64,000 bases of DNA from Candidatus Parabacteroides intestinigallinarum (GTDB taxonomy: Bacteria; Bacteroidota; Bacteroidia; Bacteroidales; Tannerellaceae): assembly GCA_019114945.1 (NCBI GenBank), contig DXEN01000010.1:1-64000 (forward strand). Reading direction: 5' to 3'. Within the stretch, counting starts at the first letter, position 1, and the number at the start of each line of letters is the position of its first letter. Below the pieces are notes generated by a model. The model saw only the letters and a list, made by a program, of their open reading frames with translations, did no database searches and was not told where the DNA came from. The position numbers and the translations under genes are program-made. Positions 9,538 to 18,300 of the stretch are shown in pieces.

Positions 9538-9604
9538 TGTTCCATGGGCATGGCACAACCTGTCTCATAGGCATGGCACAATGTGTATCATGCCCATGGA
9601 ACAC
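9538..9604. repeat. Palindromic array B: 3 x 23 bp with ATGGGCAT core
   Basis: The core 8-mer occurs at 9544 (ATGGGCAT), 9567 (ATAGGCAT) and 9590 (ATGCCCAT, inverted), exactly 23 bp apart. The outer two copies sit in inverted arms (GTTCCATGGGCATG and CATGCCCATGGAAC), so the RNA can fold into a long hairpin. The array fills the gap between the sigma and FecR genes and could set their relative expression. It shares its core and pitch with array I near 37 kb. Confidence 0.88.
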
Positions 9605-9621
9605 TTTGTTTCACCCGTATA

Positions 9622-10209
9622 TTAATTCAGGAACAGAAGAAGCAAGGGGATATAATCTTTCAGTTTTCGGGAAAGGCAATCATTCGCCTTATGGATATGA
9701 TAATCCACTTTCTGTTGCGACACGCCCAACGATTCGGCGATCTCTTTCCGGGATTTGTTTCGCAGCCGGTTGAGGACGAAAATCTCACGGGTCTGTTCGG
9801 GCAGCTCGTCGAGCGCTTTCATCACGATCCGCGTAATATCTTTGGAAAAAATAGCGCTATAACTCGCGTCCTCCAGCGTCTGTATGCGGGTCGCGATCTC
9901 CCAGTCATACAACTCCGTATAGTTCTTTCCGTACTCAATCTCAATCTGAAGATGCTTCAGGTAGTTCAGGCATTTGTTCTTGACAGAAAGCAGAATATAT
10001 CCCAACACGTCCGTATCGGCGGGCAACCGGCGCTTGTTCTCCCAATAATACAGCAATGCGTCGTGTGTCATGTCCTCGGCGGTAGGTAGATCGTTGACAT
10101 AATAGTACGCATACCGTACGAACCGGTCGAAATAATTGTTATAGAACCGGCCGAAATTCGTTTCCGACTCAACATCGAATGGAGTTATTTTCGTTCTATA
10201 CTTTTCCAA
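9622..10209 (-). CDS. ECF RNA polymerase sigma factor (FecI-like)
   Basis: 195 residues, the normal ECF length. Region 2 is seen in FDRFVRYAYYYVNDLPTAEDMTHDALLYYWENK, and region 4 in ALDELPEQTREIFVLNRLRNKSRKEIAESLGVSQQ followed by VDYHIHKANDCLSRKL (helix-turn-helix). The family redirects RNA polymerase to transporter promoters when released by a FecR partner. The fecR-like gene, and the STN-bearing SusC after it, follow on the same strand. The gap to fecR contains array B. Confidence 0.93.
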   Translation of the reverse strand: MEKYRTKITPFDVESETNFGRFYNNYFDRFVRYAYYYVNDLPTAEDMTHDALLYYWENKRRLPADTDVLGYILLSVKNKCLNYLKHLQIEIEYGKNYTELYDWEIATRIQTLEDASYSAIFSKDITRIVMKALDELPEQTREIFVLNRLRNKSRKEIAESLGVSQQKVDYHIHKANDCLSRKLKDYIPLLLLFLN

Positions 10210-10237
10210 GATAAATGCCCTTCACGTTTTCGCGGGA

Positions 10238-10245
10238 CAAATATA
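10238..10245 (-). promoter_or_regulatory. Candidate -7 box for the sigma/anti-sigma transcript
   Basis: Reads TATATTTG on the minus strand, matching Bacteroidetes TAnnTTTG, 29 bp before the sigma gene start. Confidence 0.45.
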
Positions 10246-10309
10246 GGTATATTATGATAATGTTTTATTACATTATTATGACTATTCGCGACCGATAAAG
10301 CTACCTTAT

Positions 10310-10347
10310 AAAAAAACTCCCATAATCACGAGGATTACAGGAGTTTC
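10310..10347 (-). terminator. Terminator after the GGGtGRT gene
   Basis: On the minus strand AAACTCC pairs with GGAGTTT and is followed by seven T. It closes the operon of the GGGtGRT, small membrane and NifU-like genes. Confidence 0.75.
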
Positions 10348-10368
10348 TATTTCTATAGAAGGAATCGA

Positions 10369-11370
10369 TTACTTCTTCATCGCCTCTTCGATAGCCACGG
10401 CTACGGCTACGGTAGCGCCTACCATCGGGTTGTTACCCATTCCGAGGAAGCCCATCATCTCTACGTGAGCGGGAACGGAAGAGGAGCCGGCGAACTGGGC
10501 GTCGCTGTGCATACGGCCCATCGTGTCGGTCATGCCGTAAGAAGCGGGACCGGCCGCCATGTTGTCGGGGTGCAACGTACGTCCCGTACCACCACCGGAA
10601 GCTACCGAGAAGTACGGCTTGCCCGCCAATACACGCTCTTTCTTATACGTGCCGGCTACCGGGTGTTGGAAACGTGTCGGGTTCGTGGAGTTACCCGTAA
10701 TAGACACGTCTACGTCCTCTTTCCACATAATCGCTACGCCCTCGCGTACATCGTCGGCGCCATAGCATTTTACCTTCGAGCGCAAGCCGTTCGAGTACGG
10801 GATCTCCTCAACGACATTCACCTCGCCGGTCATATAGTCGAACTGCGTCTGTACATACGTAAAGCCGTTGATACGAGAGATGATCTTCGCGGCGTCTTTA
10901 CCCAGACCATTCAAGATGACGCGAAGCGGCTCTTTACGAACCTTGTTGGCCATCTCGGCGATCTTGATAGCGCCCTCAGCGGCGGCGAACGACTCGTGAC
11001 CCGCCAAGAAAGCGAAGCATTTCGTCTCCTCGCGCAACAGACGAGCGGCCAAGTTACCATGACCGATACCTACTTTACGATCGTCCGCTACAGAGCCCGC
11101 GATACAGAAGGCTTGCAGACCGATACCGATAGCCTCGGCGGCGTCGGCGGCGTTCGTGCAACCTTTCTTGATAGCGATAGCGGCGCCTACCACGTAAGCC
11201 CAGCAAGCGTTCTCGAAACAGATCGGCTGAGTCTCTTTACACATTGTATACGGATCGATACCCTTCGCGTCGCAGATAGCCTTCGCGTCCTCGATGCCGT
11301 TGATACCATATTCTTTTAAAACCGCGTTGATATGATCGATACGACGGTCATAACTTTCAAATAAAGCCAT
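10369..11370 (-). CDS. GGGtGRT family protein
   Basis: 333 residues. The family signature is present literally in SVASGGGTGRTLHPDNMAAG, near residues 253-270, with a glycine-rich C-terminus (MGFLGMGNNPMVGATVAVAVAIEEAMKK). The biochemical role is not established as far as I know; members are commonly found beside iron-sulfur scaffold-like genes, as here. It is the last gene of a three-gene unit (NifU-like, 64-aa membrane protein, this). An Fe-S or metal-cofactor role is inferred only from the neighbour. The MALFESYDRR start is well placed after the small membrane gene (gap 7 nt). Confidence 0.88.
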   Translation of the reverse strand: MALFESYDRRIDHINAVLKEYGINGIEDAKAICDAKGIDPYTMCKETQPICFENACWAYVVGAAIAIKKGCTNAADAAEAIGIGLQAFCIAGSVADDRKVGIGHGNLAARLLREETKCFAFLAGHESFAAAEGAIKIAEMANKVRKEPLRVILNGLGKDAAKIISRINGFTYVQTQFDYMTGEVNVVEEIPYSNGLRSKVKCYGADDVREGVAIMWKEDVDVSITGNSTNPTRFQHPVAGTYKKERVLAGKPYFSVASGGGTGRTLHPDNMAAGPASYGMTDTMGRMHSDAQFAGSSSVPAHVEMMGFLGMGNNPMVGATVAVAVAIEEAMKK

Positions 11371-11377
11371 ACTATTT

Positions 11378-11572
11378 TTACTTTTTAAAATTCTTGTTTA
11401 TCAGGAATAAAGATAATAGAAAGTTGAAAACGATCACGCCGCCACAACAGGCCACGAAGAAGGCCAACCAAGGCTTATCGTCCGCCTTGATCACATAGTA
11501 GGCGATGAACGTCGCTACCGCTACCAAAATCGCCAGCCCGCAGATGACTCGTGTAAGCGCTTTCTTATTCAT
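11378..11572 (-). CDS. Small two-span membrane protein
   Basis: 64 residues with two hydrophobic stretches (about 8-28, ICGLAILVAVATFIAYYVI, and 36-58, FFVACCGGVIVFNFLLSLFLI) and a lysine-rich tail. It overlaps the 3' end of the NifU-like gene by 8 nt and lies 7 nt before the GGGtGRT gene, so it is translated within that operon. No family name is recognised; two adjacent cysteines lie in the second span. Confidence 0.75.
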   Translation of the reverse strand: MNKKALTRVICGLAILVAVATFIAYYVIKADDKPWLAFFVACCGGVIVFNFLLSLFLINKNFKK

Positions 11573-12257
11573 TACGAGGATCGATATATTTTACAGCTTC
11601 TTTGAAACGACCGTAAGATCCTTTAGCTTTCTCCAACGCCTCGTTAGCGTCCATGCCCTTCTTGACCATATCCATGAATTTGCCCAGGTGAACAAACTCA
11701 TAGCCGATTACTTCGTCATTAGCGTCCAAGCCCATGCGTGTGCAATAGCCCTCGGCCATTTCCAAATAACGGGTTCCCTTCGCCAATGTACCGAACATCG
11801 TACCGATCTGGCTACGCAAGCCTTTACCCAAGTCCTCCAAGGAAGCGCCCACTACCAAGCCACCTTCCGAGAAAGCGGATTGCGTACGGCCGTAAACGAT
11901 CTGCAAGAACAACTCGCGCATAGCGGTGTTGATCGCGTCGCAAACAAGGTCGGTGTTCAACGCCTCCAACAAGGTCTTGCCCGGCAGGATCTCCGAAGCC
12001 ATAGCGGCGGAGTGCGTCATACCCGAGCAACCCAACGTCTCGACAAGCGCCTCCTGGATAATTCCTTCCTTTACATTCAATGTCAGTTTACAAGCGCCTT
12101 GTTTCGGAGCGCACCAGCCGATACCGTGAGTCAAACCGGAAATGTCAGAAATCTGAGTCGCTCTAACCCACTTCCCTTCCTCTGGGATCGGAGCGCAAGG
12201 GTGATTTGCTCCTTTTTTCACAACACACATGTGTTGAACTTCTTGTGAATAAATCAT
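11565..12257 (-). CDS. NifU-like iron-sulfur cluster assembly scaffold protein
   Basis: 230 residues from the preferred start MIYSQEVQH. Two cysteine motifs of the NifU/IscU N-terminal fold are seen: GACKLTLNV and ETLGCSGMTHSAAMASEI; the third scaffold cysteine is not obvious, although additional Cys lie early (MCVVKKGANHPCAP; GWCAPKQGAC). It is therefore a divergent scaffold. The longer upstream reading frame (to 12374) includes the promoter box and is rejected. It is the first gene of the operon ending with the GGGtGRT gene. Confidence 0.78.
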   Translation of the reverse strand: MIYSQEVQHMCVVKKGANHPCAPIPEEGKWVRATQISDISGLTHGIGWCAPKQGACKLTLNVKEGIIQEALVETLGCSGMTHSAAMASEILPGKTLLEALNTDLVCDAINTAMRELFLQIVYGRTQSAFSEGGLVVGASLEDLGKGLRSQIGTMFGTLAKGTRYLEMAEGYCTRMGLDANDEVIGYEFVHLGKFMDMVKKGMDANEALEKAKGSYGRFKEAVKYIDPRNE

Positions 12258-12351
12258 AATCGCTAATTTATTTATTAAAAGTGTAATGTAACCTCTTTTC
12301 TTTTGTCTCTCCTTTTTACGATAACACCGTCTTCCTCTAAAAAAGATCGCA

Positions 12352-12359
12352 CAAAGATA
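12352..12359 (-). promoter_or_regulatory. Candidate -7 box for the NifU-like/GGGtGRT operon
   Basis: TATCTTTG on the minus strand, a full match to TAnnTTTG, about 95 bp before the start codon. Confidence 0.5.
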
Positions 12360-12363
12360 CTTT

Positions 12364-12391
12364 TTAAAATCCACCCGCGCAAGAGCGCGGG
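12364..12391 (-). terminator. Terminator after the TlpA-like gene
   Basis: CCCGCGC (12374-12380) pairs perfectly with GCGCGGG (12385-12391) around a 4-nt loop; a TTTT run follows on the minus strand. It overlaps the promoter area of the next operon. Confidence 0.65.
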
Positions 12392-12422
12392 CGCGATTTG
12401 AACGGAAGTATCCGACATCCCG

Positions 12423-13520
12423 CTATTTTAAGAGCTCAGCCAATTTCTCGCCAATCTCTTTCCCGTGCAAACCTTTCGCGATAATCGTACCATCCTTGTC
12501 GACCAGCACGGTGTGCGGGATGCTGTTCACGCCATACAACTGGGCGCCCGCATTCTTCCAGCCTTGCAAGTCGGAAAGCTGCTCCCAGGTGATATGCAAG
12601 TCTTTCACGCCTTTCTCCCAAGCCTCTTGCTTGCTATCCAAAGAGACACCGACAATCTCGAAACCTTTGTTCTTATATTGCTTGTACACCTCGACGATGT
12701 TCGGCATGTCGCGACGACAGGGAGGGCACCAACTTGCCCAGAAGTCTATCAAGACAATCTTGCCATTACCCACGAAATCGGAGAGCTTGCGGCTCTTGCC
12801 GTCGATGTCTTTCATCTCGAAATCCACGAACTTCTTGCCTACGGCCACGGTGCGTTTAGCCTCGATCACCTTCAGCAGCTTCTCCATACGGGGAGCGCTC
12901 TTGAAAAGGCTGTCCGCCTTGTCCACGATCGCGAACAAATCCTCCTCCGCCATGGAATAATTATTCTCCACGAACAACTTCGCGGCCGAGAGTTTATTCG
13001 TATTCGCCTTGATATAGGCGGTAATCTGGGCGATCTCCTGGCTCGATATCTCCTCGATTTTCTGGGCGGCGGCCTTCGCGATCGCCGTGTCTTTCGAACG
13101 GCTCTCCTCGTTCAGCTTGTCGAAACCTTGGAAAAGAGTTTCCAAGCTTGTGTTCAAGCTAACGAAAGCGTCATTCTCCGCCGTTCCGCTGACGGCCGAG
13201 CTCTTCGCGTCCATCCGTGCCTGCAACTGGCCATTCTCCAATACGAATACGGTTTGATAACCTTGCTCGCCCGCGTCGCCCGTATTCACCTTCAACTCGC
13301 ACAAGCGGGGCGAATCCTGCGAACCCGTCAAGGAAAACTGTCCGTTAGCGATCAACGCGCTATCCAGCGGCGCGGCATCCTTTGCCCCATATTCATACAA
13401 ATACACATATTTGCCATTCAAATCGGCATTCGCCACCGTACCGGAAATCGTATAACCCGGCTTTTCACTACAAGCAGCCATCAGCAGAGCCGCCGTGGCA
13501 AGAGTAAGATACTTTTTCAT
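12423..13520 (-). CDS. TlpA-like thiol-disulfide oxidoreductase lipoprotein with DUF4369-type N-terminus
   Basis: 365 residues. A lipoprotein signal (LTLATAALLMAACS) is followed by an immunoglobulin-like DUF4369 region (YTISGTVANADLNGKYVYLYEYG), a helical linker, and a C-terminal thioredoxin domain with WASWCPPC near residue 262 and the cis-proline region VNSIPHTVLVDKDG. It probably acts in the periplasm in disulfide reduction or isomerisation. It is divergent from the DUF3843-like gene, with paired promoter boxes between them. Confidence 0.9.
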   Translation of the reverse strand: MKKYLTLATAALLMAACSEKPGYTISGTVANADLNGKYVYLYEYGAKDAAPLDSALIANGQFSLTGSQDSPRLCELKVNTGDAGEQGYQTVFVLENGQLQARMDAKSSAVSGTAENDAFVSLNTSLETLFQGFDKLNEESRSKDTAIAKAAAQKIEEISSQEIAQITAYIKANTNKLSAAKLFVENNYSMAEEDLFAIVDKADSLFKSAPRMEKLLKVIEAKRTVAVGKKFVDFEMKDIDGKSRKLSDFVGNGKIVLIDFWASWCPPCRRDMPNIVEVYKQYKNKGFEIVGVSLDSKQEAWEKGVKDLHITWEQLSDLQGWKNAGAQLYGVNSIPHTVLVDKDGTIIAKGLHGKEIGEKLAELLK

Positions 13521-13572
13521 TTTGTCTTGATGTTATTATAGTATATTATATATGTAAGCGGTCCAACCATCG

Positions 13573-13580
13573 CGAAGATA
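13573..13580 (-). promoter_or_regulatory. Candidate -7 box for the TlpA-like gene
   Basis: TATCTTCG on the minus strand, one base from TAnnTTTG. It is back to back with a same-sequence box at 13654-13661 on the other strand. Confidence 0.4.
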
Positions 13581-13653
13581 CAAAATGTCTTTGGTTTTCA
13601 TCTTGTTTTTACGAAAACACAATAGCGTTTTTTTCATACATACGCATTTTTAC

Positions 13654-13661
13654 TATCTTCG
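13654..13661 (+). promoter_or_regulatory. Candidate -7 box for the DUF3843-like gene
   Basis: TATCTTCG, 26 bp before the ATG at 13687. The same octamer recurs before other genes in this window (35967, and on the minus strand at 13573). Confidence 0.4.
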
Positions 13662-13686
13662 CGAGCACGTACATAACAAAATAAAG

Positions 13687-14961
13687 ATGAAGAATATTAA
13701 GATTTTCCCAAATGATTGGCTGCGTTTGCATCCATACAAACAAAGCACGCCCGTTGATTCTTATTATACAGGTATAGCCAACCAAATTTACGAGTATATG
13801 GAGAGGACCGAGTTGGCGAACTCTTTCGAGAAAGAGGAGACGAAACAAATCTGCATACGAATGGCCGCTTACTTCGAGGACGTAATTTCCGGAATCGGGA
13901 TATGGCGGACTTTCATTCTGACGCATAAGGAGATATTCGGATATTACCTTCCTTTTTATACGACAGACGATCATTATTACGACGACGAGGTGAATTACGA
14001 GGATGTGCGTTTCTTGCTTTGGCATTTCACGCAGCAATATCACGGGTTCCGGAAAGGCACGTTCGTGAATCCCGATAATCCGGCCAACGAATCGACCGCC
14101 CTACTCATCTACCAATTATTCTGCGATGAATGGACAACGGCGCCGGAGAACCCGCGGATGCAGGAGCTTTTCTCCGCAGAGACCAGCTATTCCGACAAAG
14201 AGAACGCTTACGACGATTTGCTGTGTTGGTTCCACTACGATTCATATCTCTTCCCGGAGGCCTTCCGGGAATTCAACGAATATACCAAAGAACGCTGGAA
14301 CGAGAACCCGGATATCAACCGGCAGCAACTCAACAACTTATTAATGAATTCCTACGAGATGCTGGCCTACGCCCATCCGACCTCGATGCTGGCCCTCACT
14401 TCCCCGCAATGGCTGGCCAAGATTTTACCGGCCGAGCACCCCGACCATGAGATGTTCCAAAAATCGGCGGACGAATCCGTAGCCGAGCCTTCCGAGGAGG
14501 TTCTCCAGGAAAACCAACGGCAATACGAGGCTTTCCGGAAAGCCGCGGGCGACTCCCTTTTGCTTTATTTCAATCACGCGAGTGATATTCGGAAATTCTT
14601 GACCGAGACGACCGGCATCATTCCCCCGGACGAGATTGCCTTGCCCGCGAGCTGGGACGGCCAACGAATCGCTATCTATGCCACGCCCCAAGAAGGTACG
14701 CAACTCATAGCCCAGGACGTAGAGGCAATCAAAGATCCCAACAACCCATTCTACAACCCCGAACGAGCCGCGAAACAGGCGCTCTCGTTCTTTATCGTCA
14801 AGCATTGCAACAGCTATATGCTGGAGGAGCTGATGAAGAGGGGCATGTTGGCCGACGCACAAACAAAAAGTCTGATCAGCGAGGAACGCAGAAAGGCAAT
14901 CATCCAGGACAACTGGAGATTCCTGGCCCGCTATTTTATCCGGGAATATCCAACAACGTAA
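13687..14961 (+). CDS. DUF3843-like protein of unknown function
   Basis: 424 residues, soluble, no signal peptide or membrane span. The start MKNIKIFPNDWLRLHPY is chosen because the preceding in-frame codons cover the promoter. The N-terminal layout (an opening DWLxLxPY motif, then AAYFEDVISGIGIWRTF and the acidic DDHYYDDEVNYEDVRFLLWHF segment) resembles a Bacteroidetes family I remember as DUF3843; that match is from memory. Many aromatic residues suggest a helical protein. It stands alone: divergent promoter upstream and array C, with a terminator-like last unit, downstream. Confidence 0.6.
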   Translation: MKNIKIFPNDWLRLHPYKQSTPVDSYYTGIANQIYEYMERTELANSFEKEETKQICIRMAAYFEDVISGIGIWRTFILTHKEIFGYYLPFYTTDDHYYDDEVNYEDVRFLLWHFTQQYHGFRKGTFVNPDNPANESTALLIYQLFCDEWTTAPENPRMQELFSAETSYSDKENAYDDLLCWFHYDSYLFPEAFREFNEYTKERWNENPDINRQQLNNLLMNSYEMLAYAHPTSMLALTSPQWLAKILPAEHPDHEMFQKSADESVAEPSEEVLQENQRQYEAFRKAAGDSLLLYFNHASDIRKFLTETTGIIPPDEIALPASWDGQRIAIYATPQEGTQLIAQDVEAIKDPNNPFYNPERAAKQALSFFIVKHCNSYMLEELMKRGMLADAQTKSLISEERRKAIIQDNWRFLARYFIREYPTT

Positions 14962-14968
14962 GCATTTT

Positions 14969-15035
14969 TTTCCCTTCGAGGAAAAACAGAATTCCCTTCG
15001 GAAGAAATCTCATTTTCCTTCGAAGGGAATTTTAT
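14969..15035. repeat. Palindromic array C: 3 x 22 bp, last copy terminator-like
   Basis: Imperfect palindromes around CCTTCG occur with their cores at 14972, 14994 and 15016, spaced exactly 22 bp: TTCCCTTCGAGGAA, TTCCCTTCGGAAGAA and TTCCTTCGAAGGGAA. The third is followed by TTTTATTTTT and would terminate transcription of the upstream gene. Same pitch as arrays A and E/F but a different core. Confidence 0.82.
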
Positions 15036-15284
15036 TTTTGTCCGAGAAAAAAACCAGAGCCTCTTTTTACGAACAAATAGATAGAGTATCGTTCCGATTG
15101 CTTTCATTTTGAATTCTATCTACAAAAACGCCAAGATTACTATTTATCACAATATAAAGGATATTTATTTCAAACAAACACGAAAACATCCATATTTATA
15201 ACAAAACAACACCATCCAGCTTTTCCTTCTTATTTTCTTCCTACTCAAACGCCTTTTTACTTCTTTCATAAAGATATTAAACCG
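15036..15284. other. AT-rich upstream region of gltB, no gene
   Basis: About 250 bp of AT-rich DNA with no supported ORF. It holds no repeat that I can see. It probably carries the regulatory DNA of gltBD. Confidence 0.5.
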
Positions 15285-15292
15285 TATATTTG
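15285..15292 (+). promoter_or_regulatory. Candidate -7 box for gltBD
   Basis: TATATTTG, a full match to TAnnTTTG, 50 bp before the gltB start. Confidence 0.5.
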
Positions 15293-15342
15293 CAGAGCAA
15301 CATGAAAGATTTACAACTAATACACAAACATAAAGTCAACAA

Positions 15343-18300
15343 ATGAGAAGAAAGGACAATCATTTTAACAACAAGCAAGGTCTGTATGACCCCGCTTATG
15401 AGCACGACGCTTGTGGAGTAGGAATGATCGTAAACATTCATGGAGAGAAGTCGCACGAGATCGTAGAGGCCGCCTTGAAAGTATTGGAGAATATGCGGCA
15501 TCGCGGCGCGGAAGGCGCCGACAATAAGACGGGCGATGGCGCGGGAATCCTGCTGCAGATTCCGCATGAGTTTATCCTGTTGCAAGGCATCCCGGTGCCC
15601 GAGAAGGGGAAATACGGGACCGGCCTTATTTTCTTGCCCAAAGACGAGGAACAGCAATCTTGCATTTTCAGCATCCTGATCGAGGAAATCGAGAAAGAAG
15701 GATTGAACTTAATGCACTTACGCAAGGTGCCCGTCAACTCTCCTATCTTGGGAAAAGACGCCCAAGCGACCGAGCCGGACATCAAGCAGATATTTATCAC
15801 CGGCCGCAACGACCAACAAGAGCTGGAGCTGAAGCTATATATAATACGTAAGCGCATCGAGAGAAGGATAGCGGCATCCGACCTTCCTGGCAAGAGGGAT
15901 TTTTACATCGTGTCGCTCTCTACCCGGAATATCGTTTACAAAGGGATGTTGGAGACGATGCAACTACGGCATTATTTCCCGGACTTGACGCAGCCTTATT
16001 TCACGAGCGGATTGGCGTTGGTCCATTCGCGCTTCAGCACGAACACGTTCCCCACGTGGAGCCTGGCGCAGCCATTCCGCCTGCTGGCGCACAACGGGGA
16101 AATCAATACGATCCGGGGAAACCGGGGATGGATGGAGGCGCGGGAAAGCGTCCTTTCATCAGCAAGGATACCGGATATCAACGACATACGTCCCATTATC
16201 CAACCGGGCATGAGCGATAGCGCCTCGCTGGACAACGTGTTGGAGTTCTTTGTCGCTTCCGGGATGAGCCTGCCGCACGCGATGGCGATGCTGGTGCCGG
16301 AAAGCTTCAACGAGAAGAACCCGATATCCGAGGACTTGAAGGCGTTCTACGAGTATCACTCCATCTTGATGGAACCGTGGGACGGACCCGCCGCCCTGTT
16401 GTTCAGCGATGGCCGGTACGCCGGCGGCATGCTGGACCGCAACGGACTCCGCCCCGCCCGCTACCTGATTACGAAAAACGATATGATGGTCGTGGCATCC
16501 GAGGTGGGCGTTATGGATTTCGAGCCAAGCGAGATCAAGGAGAAAGGCCGCTTGCAACCGGGCAAAATACTGTTGGTCGACACGGAGAAGGGCGAGATTT
16601 ATTACGATAACGAGTTGAAAAGCCAATTGGCGAACGCCCAGCCTTACCGGGCTTGGTTAGAGAAAAACCGGGTGGAACTGAATGAGTTGAAGTCGGGACG
16701 GAAAGTGCCGCATAAAATAGAGGGGTACGATCGACGATTGCGGTTATTCGGATACAGCCGCGAGGATATCGAGCGAATCATCGTTCCGATGTGCACGGGG
16801 GCCGCGGAGCCGGTCGGCTCGATGGGCAACGATACGCCGCTGGCCGCGTTGTCCGACCGCCCGCAGATGCTATACAACTATTTCCGCCAACAATTCGCGC
16901 AAGTGACCAACCCGCCTATCGACCCGATTCGCGAGGAATTGGTGATGAGCCTGACCGAATATATCGGAGCCGTCGGTCGCGATATCCTGACGCCGAGCGA
17001 GAGCCATTGCAAGATGGTGCGCCTGAACCATCCCATCCTGACCAATACGCAACTCGACCTGCTCTGCAACATCCGGTACAAAGGTTTTAAAAGCGTAAAA
17101 CTACCCACGCTCTTCGAGGCGGAGAAAGGACACCTCGGATTGAAATCGGCCTTGGACAATCTTTGCAGGCAGGCGGAGCGATCCGTGGACGAGGGCGTGA
17201 ACTATATCATCCTGAGCGATCGGGACGCGGATGCCCATAAGGCGGTCATTCCCTCTTTGTTGGCGGTCAGCGCGGTGCATCATCACCTGATAGCCGTGCA
17301 AAAGCGGGTACAAACGGCGTTGATCGTCGAGACGGGCGAGATGCGCGAGGTGATGCACGCCGCCTTGCTATTAGGCTACGGGGCGAGCGCGGTCAATCCC
17401 TATATGGCTTTCGCCATCCTGGACGATTTGGTAGAGAAGAAAGAGATACAATTGAATTACGATACCGCCGAGAAGAATTACATCAAGGCGCTCCGCAAGG
17501 GATTGCTCAAGGTGATGAGCAAGATGGGCATCAGTACGATCCGGAGTTATCGAGGCGCGAAACTGTTCGAGGCGGTGGGCCTGAGCCGCGATTTGGCGGA
17601 CGCTTACTTCGGCGGAACCGCGAGCGGCATCGGAGGTATCCGCTTGGAAGAGATCGCGGCGGACGCGATCGCGATGCACGACGAGGCTTTCCAGCGTCCG
17701 GTGGATTCTTTATTGGCGCACAAAGGCATTTACTCGTACCGGAAAGATGGCGAACGGCACGCTTGGAACCCGGAGACCATCTCTACGTTGCAACTGGCCA
17801 CACGGTTGGGAAGCTATAAGAAGTTCAAGGAATATACCCGGATGGTGGACGAGAAGGAGGAGCCTATCTTCCTGCGGGATTTCCTGACATTCAAGAAGCG
17901 TACGCCCGTCCCGTTGGAGCGGGTCGAGCCGGAGGAGGCCATCATGCGCCGCTTCGTGACGGGAGCGATGAGCTTCGGCTCGATTAGCAAGGAGGCGCAC
18001 GAGACGATGGCGATGGCGATGAACAAGATACACGGCCGCAGCAACACGGGCGAGGGCGGCGAGGACGCCTCCCGTTTCCAGCCCCGCGAGGATGGCTTGT
18101 CGCTCCGTTCCGCCATCAAGCAGGTAGCGTCCGGACGCTTCGGCGTGACAACTGAGTATCTGGTGAACGCCGACGAGATTCAGATAAAGATCGCGCAAGG
18201 GGCGAAACCGGGCGAGGGCGGACAGCTGCCGGGGTATAAAGTGAACGAGGTCATCGCCAAGACCCGCCATTCCATTCCGGGTATCTCCTTGATATCGCCC

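Noticed and set aside
9449-9604. N-terminal extension of the FecR-like protein to 9604
   Set aside because: The extra codons run through palindromic array B and encode no anti-sigma sequence; the start at 9448 fits the family.
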